This document shows positions 47,956-60,171 of a DNA stretch of 64,000 nt, one piece after another (position 1 is the first letter of the stretch; each line of letters opens with the position of its first letter). Below the pieces are notes generated by a model. That model searched no databases. It saw only the letters and a program-made list of their open reading frames with translations, and was not told where the DNA came from. This stretch comes from Amorphochlora amoebiformis (Eukaryota; Cercozoa; Chlorarachniophyceae). The position numbers and the translations under genes are program-made. Location: NCBI GenBank assembly GCA_054601695.1, contig BAAHQB010000383.1, positions 78,222 through 142,221 on the forward strand, given 5' to 3'.

Positions 47956-48892
47956 GGTATATATGTGTATATGCGTGTATATATGTGTATATACGCGTGT
48001 AGTATGTATGCGTTTATATGTACATGGCATATGTAGTATATATTTCCAGTGATGTTGGTATGGTAATGGTAGTCGTTTCTCTTAATCGATCTGGTGGGGT
48101 AGATCGTGACCTCGTGAATAGCGAGTGCACCCCTGAGGTTGTCGTTGGAAAACAGAGTGGCGTACACGGAGCCGACATTTTCGTCAACGAGGACGACTTT
48201 GGACTCCTTGGCAGAGCTTATAACCGAATCCGGGTCTTCTTTCTTCGAACTCACGCCTGCCTTGCTTGAGGCCACCATCCCACTGCCATCACTATCACTG
48301 CTATCGCTGGTATCACGCGTCCCATTACGCTTGGGTCTAACAGCTGTCTTGTTATGCTCAACACTCCATCGACACATGTCCGCCTGCGTTGGCGTACGGC
48401 ATTCGAATTAGAGCACTCCAACAAGGTGGATATATGTAAACATACCATCGCATGAATTATGCACAGGTCTTACATGAATCATAAAGAGCTTCACATGAAC
48501 AAAAACAGTCAAAACACAACAGGAACACATGAACCACACATGAGCGCACACGAGCATCACATAAGTGACACATGAACCACAAATCAAATAAAATATGAAC
48601 GACACTTGAATAGCAAACCAGCAAAGGAATGGCATTTCAACAACGGAAACAACACATGAATCACAAATGAAGTTCCACATGTACCATACCATACCACAAC
48701 TCGATGGTAGACGAGGTCCGATTGGCTGAATCGTGGGTCAAAAGCATCCACGGGCTTCGCTTTGCGCTTCCGACGAGACGCGAATGACCGCAACCCAATG
48801 CACTCGTCACGTTGCGTGACCACGAGGACGTTACTCATCTTCTTGCTCTAACCCACCGCCAAATGTAAAACACGTGTGGAGATATTATAAAT

Positions 48893-48975
<83 letters not shown>

Positions 48976-48976
48976 T

Positions 48977-49034
<58 letters not shown>

Positions 49035-49054
49035 ATGGAATATATATTCTTACA

Positions 49055-49111
<57 letters not shown>

Positions 49112-49180
49112 TAATATATATATATATATAAGTATATATACATATACATATATATAAATATATATACGTTCATAACTATA

Positions 49181-49217
<37 letters not shown>

Positions 49218-49456
49218 GTAATATAAAAGTTGAGTTCGTGTGAGTTTGTGGTTACGCATACAGGCGGATTGGCGGTCCCAGATTGTATGTGCATCTTCAA
49301 TAACAGATGTCGATCTTCTCCAACCTCCGAGGATCCATTTTGTGCCCCCTCCGCGTCCTCCTTTCCACTTGGATCCTCATCTGGGAAGAGGGAAACCGTT
49401 TCGACGTCAAAGTGCATGTTTTCCTTCAGGCTACGAAGCTGCCGGTTGAGAAACAT
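47346..49456 (-). CDS. GNAT-like N-acetyltransferase
   Basis: Exons 49456-49262 (65 codons), 48847-48701, 48383-48111 and 47543-47346 (TAA); all joins are phase 0, about 270 residues. An alternative start is ATG at 48838, giving 202 residues, if 49456-49262 is not used. The C-terminal half has the GNAT order: strand [16 protein letters not shown], strand ALAIHEVLVKDSW, an acetyl-CoA-loop-like [15 protein letters not shown], and strand TPCVCTLN followed by [19 protein letters not shown] enzymes move acetyl from acetyl-CoA to an amine. The pyrophosphate loop is not a perfect R/Q-x-x-G-x-G/A, so activity is uncertain. A Ser/Asp-rich stretch ([12 protein letters not shown]) precedes the domain. 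Introns contain (TA)n. Confidence 0.6.
48895..49220. repeat. (TA)n cluster in intron
   Basis: (CA)n then (TA)n blocks between exons 49262 and 48847 of the GNAT-like gene. Confidence 0.9.
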
Positions 49457-49981
49457 TCGGGCTGTCGGTTATTACGTATGATTATGAATGCATGTTTGTG
49501 CGGCAACGCTAGAATTGTGGAGGCTGTTTTGGGTGTGTCTTGTTGCATGGTGATGAATAATGCACGTATACTCATGCTTCATTTTCAAGCATGGGATTGA
49601 ACAGTAGGTCAAGATAAATTCGGAGTGTGGGCGGGGACATATAACTCTTGGTGGTGATTGTAGGAGGTTTGGATTTTTTCTTGAACCCTCCACCGCCCCT
49701 GAGCTTCAACCAACACACCCACTGGGGGTGGTTACAGCAACGCCCAAAATACCGTAGTCCCTCCATACTTGGGCATAACCCTGCACAACACCATATCACC
49801 AGAAACCTGTGCATCGACTACATTTTAGACCCAAGCAGTCCACTGCGCATCCTCGAATCCAGACACGTGTGTGACACGTGGCGGCATTGATCTTGACTTT
49901 CAACGGACCCCCGTTGTTGCGATGCAAAGAGCCCACGTCCATGCCCACCCTCGGGAGAGACTGGCCAGGAAATGCAAAAAA

Positions 49982-50888
49982 ATGACGGGCACGGATGATG
50001 ACGATGGTTGTCCCTCTATCTCAAAAAGAATCTCCGCCCTCCTGTAGGGATTTCATTTGGTCTTTTTTCAACGCAGGCTTGGCGCAACTGCGCCTCATGG
50101 GGTTTGGGCCACAACAAGCCGCGAAAGCACTGGCAACTTCCGATGGCGATCTTACACTCGCAGTCGAGATCCTCATTCGAGAGGTACATGTACCACATGC
50201 GTAACCACAGTGTGAACAGTACCAAGATTGAAGTGATTGTGACCAGGATAACACGTCGGCCCGTACCGACTCCAAGCGCCACCACAAGCATCACAGTCAA
50301 TACAACGTCCAACACACTCGTACACTCCAAAAGCTTGTCCTCAAAAGCAAAACCCTTTCTGCCTCTCCCAGCAAGGCCTCCAAACCCAATATCGATCGTT
50401 GTGACCCCCCATCTCCCATACCCACACTCATACTCGAAAACGATGACACATCCCCTCACGACCACCAAAAGGGCGACATACAGGGCGAACGCCAAGGCGA
50501 AAAAATAACAATGAACCACGCCTCCAACCACTACGATCTCGATATTATCACCCAAACCTTCCAAAAGGTCATACCAATCGAAAACAAAAGAATTGCTTGT
50601 CATCCGCCAAAACCTCACCTCAACCTCTGAAATCACGTTTACATATGTATGACTACCCAGCTCAGTCTCGATATCCACTCCAAGCTCTCCACGCCACCCA
50701 AATCCACCTCCAAAACCACCACGAAAGTCGCCGCAACCGGATCCTCAAAGAGCAAAGTGGATCCGAAAGACATCCTTAGCCTTGAGCAGTACCAAGACTT
50801 GGTAGCTCAAGGCCTAATCAGGGCCTACAAGGTCAACACATGCTCAATACCGACCCTTCCTTCGGATACCATACTATGTGCAGTCATA

Positions 50889-50935
<47 letters not shown>

Positions 50936-51180
50936 TATATATCGTGTATATGTGGGGCCGAGAGGTGAGGTCTTTCTGTAATCATAGCGTGTTCATAATC
51001 CAAAGCGTGTTGTTAATGCCAAGCGTGTTGTTAATCCAATGCCTGGTTGTTTTTCTGCCTTGTTGCAAGGGGGAATGGGAGTTATCTGTGTGTGTATTTT
51101 TTTTTTTTATAGGTAACTTGATGTACATGAATAAATTATGAGTCAAAACATATTTCCGTAAGATATTTTCACATATATAC

Positions 51181-51220
<40 letters not shown>

Positions 51221-51233
51221 TATATAGACACAC

Positions 51234-51284
<51 letters not shown>

Positions 51285-51860
51285 TATTATATGTATAACA
51301 CCACGATTGTAAGAAACGCAGCTTGTATTGGTTATTCGTACAAGATACGAAATATGCCTCTGTTTCTGTGTGTTGTTTTATTCGTACAGGGTAAGAAGTA
51401 TGCATCTGTTTGTGTTGTTTTTTTCGTACAGGGTAAGAAGTATGCCTCTGTCAAGGACCGCTACGCTGAAGGGTAGCTTTTTCATATTGCAATCTATCGA
51501 GTCTAAAGCTAGTTGTCATAAGGTTGTGTAGTTGGCATCCAATCTTGATTGCAATCTGTCCAGTCTAAAGCTAATTGTCATAATCTCGTGCACTAGATTC
51601 AATCTCATGTTGCAACCTGTCTAGTCTAAAGCTTATTGTCATAATATTGTGTAGTTGGGCATTCAATCTAGCGACAAGGCGATGGTTTAAGCACAAAGCT
51701 TACAAGCTCTCTGACCCAGCCCTTTCCCAGCAGGACATGCGGCAAACCCGGCAGGATCTCACCAAAAGGTTACATCCCTTCCCTCCAACCAACGAACAAA
51801 TACCTCCTCTGGAACTGTAAATATGCATTGTATGCATTTATATGCATATTATGTAAATAT

Positions 51861-51951
<91 letters not shown>

Positions 51952-53268
51952 TGTACAGTTGGTTTGTATAATACCAGGATAATGGAGGTGAAAGACATGA
52001 TAATAGCTCAGTTCCATGCGCACTCGGTAAAGATATCCCATTATTCCGAAGCAAAGCAGTCGTCCAAGGCAATCGAAGAGCACCAGGCTGCCCAGAAGAT
52101 TTTACGCATGGCACAGCAGGAACGAAAAGACTTGCAGGAGGCCAAGAAGCTCCTCGATGAGGTCCAACCTTGAAACCAGCTACACGTTGACTTGTTCTCC
52201 ATTCGGAAGAAGAGTATACCGTAGTTTAGCGTTGTGACATTGTTGATATGCAGCATGATAATCATGGTGATGCGTATGCTGGTGATGGCTATTAGGAGAG
52301 GAAAAAGCTGGGCGAGATTGAGAAGGAAATGCTCCTTAAGCGTAAGGAGGAACTTTACTGCAGACTTGAGGTGCTTAGACCCACCCTATTAGGATTCTCT
52401 TTTCATGAAGTAATGCTTTGCACCTGGGAGACGAGGCGCTAACAGATGTATTTCGGCAGATGCAAAACTCCAATTTGCTCGAAGAGGAAACCCTCGCTAG
52501 GCAGCGGAATGATCTCGAAAACGAGAAGAAGAAAATTCAAAAAGAAAAGCAGATTCTCGCGGACAGAGAGCACAAAATCTACCTGGCCAAGCAAAGCGCC
52601 AACATTCTTAAGGTTGCTAAGCCTGAGGGTCGATATTGAAGGTTTGCCATGTGATTGTTGAATGTGTTGACAGAACCAATCCCAAGCAGCAGAGGCCCAG
52701 TCTTTCAAGGTGCTGGAGGGGCAACGGCTTGCCCTTCGTCAGGTAGCCTTGCTAACTCATTTTGGCGTTGTTGGCGTTACTTTGCAGGCTCGGAGCCACA
52801 ATTGATTGCGTTGCCTCGGGATATTATATATATATGTATATATATATATATATAATATACATATATATATATATGCATTTATATACATATGTATACATAT
52901 ATAATTTATATATATAGATATAGATATATATATAGATATGTACATGGATCGTGCATGATGCCTGATGCGAAATGCTTGATGCGTTATGACAGGAGAAGGA
53001 GGAGCTAGCCCGTCGCGAGGCCAAGCTGGTGGATGATGCGAAACAAAACGACCTCCGGGCACAGAAGATGGCCATGGAGATGAAAAGAATCCATCACTTG
53101 GCTCGCGAACAGGTCCACCTTCAAAACTCACCAACACTACACCAAAACACACGTACAGAATGTATATTGTTCATATATATATATATACACACATATATAT
53201 ATATATATATATATAGATGTAGAACATAAATATATATAAATATATATATATATATATATTCTTTATAT

Positions 53269-53321
<53 letters not shown>

Positions 53322-53432
53322 ATGTGTATTTTTTTCATATATATATATATATGTGTACATAATAATAATAGTTAATGAGAACAATGATAGCTTGCAAATA
53401 ACAATAATACTAATGTGCATATCCATATTCGA

Positions 53433-53466
<34 letters not shown>

Positions 53467-53467
53467 A

Positions 53468-53500
<33 letters not shown>

Positions 53501-53522
53501 GGCATATATTTATATATATATA

Positions 53523-53565
<43 letters not shown>

Positions 53566-53591
53566 GTATATCCATTGAATATGTTTATACC

Positions 53592-53629
<38 letters not shown>

Positions 53630-53696
53630 ATATATATATATATATATTTAATATATATATATATATATATATATTGAATATATTTATACATACATG

Positions 53697-53728
<32 letters not shown>

Positions 53729-54481
53729 AATATATATATATATGTATAATGTACAGTTTGGTGAAATAACTGGTAGTCTTGATAGTATCTCAGAGAGATG
53801 CAATTAATTGAGAACTACATAGGAGCGCCGCGGCCAGCAGGAGCGCGAAAAAATGCAGCGAAGCTGGAAAGTGTTGCAAAAAAGACAAATGGTAGTTTGC
53901 ATGTCTCGTTCTACCCTTTTCATCTCATCAGACTTGTTGCTTGGTGATGCTTGCAGGAAATCGACATTGTTGAGCAGAAGCTCTCAGAGCGGTAAACATT
54001 TTCTCCCCGACTCTCGCGGCCTAAACTCTTGGTGTGACCATTCCAGTTCATGTTGTGCTCCGCTGTGTTGTGGTTGTATTGTGGTTGTATTGTGGTTTTG
54101 TGTTGGATTGTGTTATATGTTGTTTTGCTTTCATCCTCGCTCAGGACCGGAAATCGCCTCTTAAAAGGTTATATGTAAGATGATATTTAAAATAGATACT
54201 GTCTGTGTGCATACCCATAGTTGTGTTTATGGTTAGATATACCCAAGATGTTAATCATCATCGATACTAACTGGCTCGTCGACTTTCCTACCATCATATG
54301 GTCCTCCGTTTACTGTAAAAAGAATAGTATACATATATATATATATATGTATATATATAATATAGATACATATTGTAAGATATAAGAGTAGGTCAGGCCT
54401 AGTCCTGTAAACCGTAAAAGTGTCCCTTTGTGGAAGATTATTTTTTGTGTATATGGAAGTTTTTCTTTTATATATGTAGAA

Positions 54482-54512
<31 letters not shown>

Positions 54513-54608
54513 ATATATATACATGTGTATACATACATATATGCATATACTACAAAACAATAATCTTCCACACAGGCACACTTTACGGTTTACAGACTAG
54601 GCCTGACA

Positions 54609-54680
<72 letters not shown>

Positions 54681-54699
54681 TGTACATATGTGTCAATTC

Positions 54700-54739
<40 letters not shown>

Positions 54740-55020
54740 ATATATATATATATATGTATATTAAGGTACACAATACTCTTAGGGACTTGTCAAAAGTGAT
54801 TTCCAACAGAAATTTGATCAAGAAGGCTGCCATTCTAGTCCCAAAAGCGGTTCTCTTAGCGTATATAATATATATAAATATACACTATACATGCTTATAC
54901 ATACGTATATATATATATATATGTCTATATATATACTTCATATATATATATATATATAGTTTATATATATATATATATATGTATATATGTGTGTGTGTTT
55001 ATAGTTTATATATGTGTGTG

Positions 55021-55072
<52 letters not shown>

Positions 55073-55078
55073 CATGTG

Positions 55079-55110
<32 letters not shown>

Positions 55111-55128
55111 TACATATATGTGTGTGTG

Positions 55129-55197
<69 letters not shown>

Positions 55198-55497
55198 GTG
55201 AGTTTGTGTTTGTGTACGTATGTACTGTAGTACTATATCTCCAGTTTTAGAATGTATATCGTCGCAGGTTCCGAGTGTGTACTGTAGTACTATACCTCCA
55301 GTTTTAGAATATATATGGTTGCAGGTTCTCTCGGAACTGGACGGTCTAAAGCTTAGTTCAAACAGAGATACAGCCACCAAGGCAAGACATGCCACGCAGA
55401 AAATCCTTGAAGCCTTCAAACTTACTTGCTCGGTAATACCTTAGATATCATGTCTGCATGGAAATGCTCATCCAAGCATCAAACATATATTTATTTA

Positions 55498-55545
<48 letters not shown>

Positions 55546-56649
55546 TGTATATTATAATAGCATTAAATAGCACGCAGCTCGAAGAGTAGATATCGATAGC
55601 GCATGTTGAAGTATCGTCGCACATACTAGGGATAACTGGAGATCGCTGGAGATTCTTGGAGATCGTTACACCCAGTAGTACCCGGTACTAAGTCCGTTTG
55701 GATTCTGAATGACGAAGACCAAATCAATGTCTAGACTACGCTGACAATATATATATATATATATATATATTATATAATATATATATAGACGTTGCCATGA
55801 TTGAAGAAAGAAATTCTTATTGCAACTGAAGTAGATGTAGATGTCACGACGTCGACGCAGGAATGCACCAGCCTGCCATAACCAAACCATGGACTACCAG
55901 TGGTATACCGTACCGCTGCGCTATGTATATATATTTACATATACATATACACACACACATATATATATATCAATGAACTTATTTGTGCGGAGTCATGCTC
56001 AAGTTTTCATACTTCGATGAGTTCTATTTACGACCCCGCGAGCGCGGCCGGGTGAACAATCGAATATTCTCAGTTTCTAGCAGAGGCTCATTTGATCATG
56101 AGGTATGCCAGTTTTAGTATGCCCTGATTTTGGATTAACTTGGTGTCACGAGGGTTAGTAAGTGAGCCTAGAATCTTGAGAAAAAGTTCACCACGTGATT
56201 GAGACGTCACGGATTCTCACCTAATAGGATATTACACGGTAGTACCGGTTGGTCCCGGGTGAGATCTCCAGCAATCTCCGGGATCTCCAGCAATCTCCGG
56301 GGTCTCCAGCAATCTCCGGGATCTCCAGCAATCTCCGGGATCTCCAGCAATCTCCGGGATCTCCAGCAATCTCCGGGATCTCCTGCAATCTCCGGGATCT
56401 CCAGCAATCTCCGGGATCTCCAGCAATCTCCGGGATCTCCAGCGATCTGGTCGACTGTATGATATGGTTGACGTCACGCTTGTCACCGTCACTGTTGTGT
56501 GCGAACCGATACTAACGGATGTAGCGATCTCCAAGAATCTCCGGGATCTCCAGCGATCTCCCGCTATCTGTAGTGTACGTACGACGCTACTATCGATATC
56601 TACTCTGCGAACTGCGTCCCCTTGTGCTATATATATTGTTACTTTAACC

Positions 56650-56705
<56 letters not shown>

Positions 56706-57015
56706 TATATATGTGTATGTGCGTGTTTACATGCGCAAATATATAAATGGGGAAAAATTAACAGATCAGGGGGCAACAGGAGAACGAACTGTTCGTGGAC
56801 GGTGGATATCACAGAGTAAACACACTAGTTTTGTACACTGTGTATTAAGATTGTAGTTAAATATGCTACATGATGATTTGAAGTTACGACGGATGGCGTG
56901 TGTTGAATAACAGGATCCCAAAAGCCTCAAGCACGACGACTCCATTTTTAACTGCTGTTTGTTCTTCAGGCAGGTTACAAACTTATTTGAGGACGCTGAC
57001 ATCAAGTTAATCTGA
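49982..57015 (+). CDS. UBA-domain protein with long coiled coil
   Basis: Exons 49982-50006, 50077-50183, 50247-50567, 50661-50831, 51432-51472, 51679-51769, 51978-52161, 52296-52370, 52460-52612, 52674-52742, 52993-53112, 53841-53891, 53957-53991, 54145-54174, 54766-54849, 55325-55432, 56765-56815 and 56914-57015 (TGA). The second exon is a UBA domain ([26 protein letters not shown]), which binds ubiquitin in known families. A low-complexity His/Ser/Pro linker follows, then several hundred residues of Glu/Lys/Gln-rich helix. The C-terminal exons ([20 protein letters not shown]) faintly recall a BAG domain, low confidence. Two problems: the CCCC run at 51720-51723 puts exon 51679-51769 out of phase by one, and the phase does not close between 54174 and 54766, so a small exon is missing or the gene ends earlier. 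Role not assigned beyond likely ubiquitin binding. Confidence 0.75.
51334..51452 (+). repeat. Three-copy 46-bp repeat carrying a 3' splice site
   Basis: Copies start at about 51335, 51381 and 51424. Each reads TTCGTACAgGGTAAGAAGTA followed by TGC(A/C)TCTGT. Copies 2 and 3 both keep CAG|GGTAAGAAGTATGC; the third is the acceptor of exon 51432-51472. Confidence 0.85.
53170..53755. repeat. (TA)n cluster in intron
   Basis: TA blocks between exons 52993-53112 and 53841-53891, with an AATAATAA-rich break at 53360-53420. Confidence 0.85.
54392..54607. repeat. Inverted repeat (fold-back), about 50-bp arms
   Basis: Left arm 54392-54442 starts GTCAGGCCTAGTC and ends GTGGAAGATTATT. Right arm 54559-54607 is its reverse complement with a few mismatches. 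The loop of about 115 bp is TA-rich. Lies in an intron of the UBA gene; could be a MITE-like or fold-back element. Confidence 0.8.
54860..55200. repeat. (TA)n cluster in intron
   Basis: TA-rich with TGTG breaks, directly upstream of the duplicated acceptor at 55222-55335. Confidence 0.85.
55222..55335 (+). repeat. Two-copy 57-bp repeat carrying a 3' splice site
   Basis: Units start at 55222 and 55279: GTACTGTAGTACTATA, CCTCCAGTTTTAGAAT and GCAGGTTC. Both copies end in GCAG|GTTC; the second is the acceptor of exon 55325-55432. Confidence 0.9.
55660..55930. mobile_element. SINE-like fragments flanking a (TA)n tract
   Basis: 55688-55748 on the plus strand carries AAGTCCGTTTGGATTCTGAA, the motif shared by copies near 35.6 and 36.7 kb, and runs into (TA)n at 55749. 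On the minus strand from 55925, TAGCGCAGCGGTACGG is again an A-box-like head at the edge of (TA)n. Fragmented. Confidence 0.4.
56268..56450. repeat. 19-bp minisatellite (aatctccgggatctccagc)
   Basis: About ten almost perfect copies, with stray single copies at 55640 and 56535. The Ser/Asn/Gly/Pro ORFs on both strands are repeat readings. In an intron of the UBA gene. Confidence 0.95.
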
Positions 57016-58067
57016 TATCAATATGTGTAATTGTTGTGCACCAGTATTGCCGCGTCATCTTTTGCTCGGCTGATAAAAACTTTCTATGCCGGGTAGAAGC
57101 TTTGGGACTGAAAACTATTCAACATCCGGGAGAAGCAGTCAGGTTCGATATGCTGACTTAGACTATTAGTCTAAAGGTTGTAGTTGAAAGAGTTTGTTCA
57201 AACAATTTTTCCGATTCAAACTCGTAGCATATGCAACCTTAATGTTTTGTGATGTTTGGCAGGTTTCTCCAACTAATCAACGTTTAGATGCGAACTAAAT
57301 CGATCTGCAGCCGCTTTACGGAAACAAACAAAATCTAGATAATAGATATTGTCTAGATATTCTAGATATTAGTCTAGCTAATACCTAAAATACTAGATGA
57401 TCTAGATCCTAGAGATCTAGTAGATCTAACAGATCTAGTAGATGTCAGGATATCCTTTCTCTAGATTTGGACGTTGGGTACAATCTAGATATTCTAGATA
57501 CCAGATATCTAGATATAGCTAGATCCAAAATATTTTTAGTATCAGCTCCTAGAGCTCTGGCTCGAGCTAGGTGTCTCTAGACTACCTAGACTATTAGAGG
57601 CTACTAGAGGCTCTAGAGGCTAGATCCTAGAGATCCAGTACAGTCTCTAGAGTCCGCAAGATCTACTAGATCTAGATCAACTCGAGAGAAGTAGAGCTAA
57701 GAACTAGGGAACCTCACCACGGCGTATTTTTATTGTCTAAATTATTAAAAAAAGACCCACAAAATCCAAAAAACACTTCCAAAATACAGAAAATTAGAAA
57801 TAACTCCTAGAACTCTATATCATTGATAATTATCTAGATTATTAATTTCTGGTAATAATTTATCATAAGTAGTATTCAGCAAGTTAATTATTATTATTAA
57901 ACTTTAATCTTAGTAGTTAATTATTACTTTAATCTTAGTAGCTATATATATATAGTTAATAAATTATGTCAGAATCAGACACAAATATTATTTGACATTA
58001 GTCACTCTATGATTATTAAATTTAATACTGTCAGTCTTAGTAATTAATATATATATATATATATCTG

Positions 58068-58125
<58 letters not shown>

Positions 58126-58148
58126 AGATATATATATGTATATATATT

Positions 58149-58204
<56 letters not shown>

Positions 58205-58387
58205 CACATACATATAATATAATATTATTACATGTACATATATATTTAAAAATATATAGGTATTTTTTTTTCATATTTATAATATCATAAATTATATGTA
58301 ATAATATATAATTCAAATAATCAAAAAGATGTGCAGTTTAATAAATGAGATATAATTTTATTGTGTGTGTTTTCATACATGCATATA
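57016..58387. other. Intergenic; CTAGAT-rich tract
   Basis: 57290-57700 contains dozens of ctagat/tctagata/agatct motifs without a fixed period. 57720-58040 is plain AT-rich. 58040-58210 has (TTA)n and (TA)n. No exon supported. Confidence 0.5.
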
Positions 58388-59725
58388 TTAAGTCTTGCGC
58401 CTATTTCGTCGGGCCTTCCTGCGCATTAACCGATCCACTTTCTCACCATGAAGGCTAGCAGCACGCATACCCAAAAGAGCTCCCACCTTGGCCATGCGAG
58501 GAGCCCTGCCTCTGGTAGCTTTAATCCTATCTTCAGAGATCCCATAATCAGTTTCTACCGCCGTGTCGTTCGCAATTTCTCGCCCCGAGGAACCTGAGTC
58601 AGTGTCCGATGATAGTGGATCTCCGGGTTGGATGTAAGAGTTACAGGAGGCGTCGGCTTCATCAGCGTCGTCACCAGAACCTGAACCAATTTTGATTTCA
58701 CCGCGAGGCATGCGAGCAATCCTTGCAGCCTTACGTCTTCGCCCGAGTCTTGGTTGATTCTTGCGTTCTCGGGGTCGTCTTCGCGTTCGTTTTGCCTCGG
58801 GTACAATAGCTGGAACACCGTGGAGTTCAGCAGCTCTCCAATTGGCTGCAGCAAGCTCTTCGTGCTCTTTCTTGGATAGGCCCAATCTTCGAATTGGCCG
58901 GAACTTCTGCTTGATTTGGATGAGTTGGAAAACGAAACGAGCGACTATAGAATGTCGTTCCCTATTATGACGCCACCTCGTCATACACGCAAACTGTTTT
59001 ACGCGAGCGATGACGTTCTCGACGATCGAACGGTAATTACCGAAAGCATCGTTTTCACGAATTTGTTGCTCAGTGAGCTCACCGCCTCTTGGTTTGCGAT
59101 GAGGACATTTGTACATGGGATCTCTCCCGCAGAGAAAAGCGCCATCAGCCCCCACACGCTCGAAGAACTGCAACCCTTCCACCAGTCCCTCTCTTCGGTT
59201 AATGTTTAGGTCCGAAATGCTCCCCGCAGGATGTCCAGACGATAGCCAGCACACATCCCCAGTGTTGGCAGCAACGGCGATCGCATACCTCATGGCGAAT
59301 TTCCGCCTCTTGTAAGTGTAGTGTTTCTTCGATTCCGCACTATCACTTGGACGATTTATCATGAAATCTGATGAATCAGTGTGCATACTGCAGTAAGCAT
59401 CCGGTCCGTCTATGAAGATGGCAGATTTCAGCCGGTTCTCGGACTTGATCTCGTCCATGAAAGCCTCTACAATACTGAGAGTCCTCCACACCTTCTCAGA
59501 GTGCTTTTGTCGACACATCTTCCAGATCGTACCGCCGTAGTGCCCTTCTGGATACTTCCAAGCGAAGTGCAGTGCCATCAAGAAATCGAGACAGGAAACA
59601 CCAGTCCTTTGACCACAATATTTATCGACAGCATAGCAAAACTCTTGGAGGCTGAGACCAAGATTGCTGTTGAAGGCGCTCTCGTTGAAGCGGTTGAAGT
59701 AATGGGAATATATCCTTTGATTTTT
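58388..59725 (-). CDS. DDE transposase (DDE_Tnp_4 / PIF-Harbinger-like)
   Basis: Open frame from 59725 to the stop at 58388; the first ATG is at 59581 (397 residues), but the frame before it (NSNLGLSLQEFCYAVDKY) looks coding, so an upstream exon is likely. Candidate catalytic residues: Asp in FIDGPDAY, Asp in RVGADGAFL, Glu in NYRSIVENVIARVKQF, the last being the typical R..vEr..g.lK helix of DDE_Tnp_4 endonucleases. HPAGSISDLNI also fits. Such enzymes cut and paste the element's terminal inverted repeats. A possible first exon on the same strand ends PVPSMKT|GTAATT near 59850, but its phase does not match, so the gene may be broken. The Arg-rich C-terminus suits nuclear localisation. Confidence 0.75.
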   Translation of the reverse strand, partial: KNQRIYSHYFNRFNESAFNSNLGLSLQEFCYAVDKYCGQRTGVSCLDFLMALHFAWKYPEGHYGGTIWKMCRQKHSEKVWRTLSIVEAFMDEIKSENRLKSAIFIDGPDAYCSMHTDSSDFMINRPSDSAESKKHYTYKRRKFAMRYAIAVAANTGDVCWLSSGHPAGSISDLNINRREGLVEGLQFFERVGADGAFLCGRDPMYKCPHRKPRGGELTEQQIRENDAFGNYRSIVENVIARVKQFACMTRWRHNRERHSIVARFVFQLIQIKQKFRPIRRLGLSKKEHEELAAANWRAAELHGVPAIVPEAKRTRRRPRERKNQPRLGRRRKAARIARMPRGEIKIGSGSGDDADEADASCNSYIQPGDPLSSDTDSGSSGREIANDTAVETDYGISEDRIKATRGRAPRMAKVGALLGMRAASLHGEKVDRLMRRKARRNRRKT

Positions 59726-60158
59726 TCATCCTGAAAAAAAATTCATTTATCTGAATTTTATCATCGAAAATTCATCCGCGAATAATCGGCAACTCATCTG
59801 CCAATCATCTGCAAATAATCGGATGAAAAACGCTTAATTACCGTTTTCATGGAGGGGACAGGCGCTAGAAACTCCGGACTTTCACAGGCCCCATCAGCTG
59901 GCGCTCGAGCCTTCATATCTGTCGTCTGTGGGTTCCGAATGTTTGTTGGTTTAGGTAAATATACTTGAATCCGACGACTGAATAATCGGCAAATCATCGG
60001 CAAATCATCGGCAAATCATCGGCAAATCATCGGCAAATAATCCTGGTAATAATACCTTAATTTCTACACCCGAAAAGATAGAAACATTTCCAAACGCCTC
60101 TCTTGAATACAAACCTCAAACCGCCAAACGTCACCAACTAAATTTAAGCCTGGGAGAC
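59726..60158. other. Divergent intergenic of the DNA transposon
   Basis: Contains five to six direct copies of aatcatcggcaa at 59985-60040 and related ones at 59783-59823 (ctgcaaataatcgg), between the two divergent ORFs. Could be binding sites for element proteins. Confidence 0.5.
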
Positions 60159-60171
60159 ATGCCTTCAAAAG

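Noticed and set aside
49230-49600. Plus-strand ORFs rich in Pro/His ([14 protein letters not shown])
   Set aside because: The minus reading has clean splice borders, exactly 65 codons and joins the GNAT-like gene in phase; not fully excluded.
50016-50678. 220-residue minus-strand hydrophobic ORF
   Set aside because: Antisense of UBA-gene exons 50077-50567, which have splice borders and a recognisable UBA motif.
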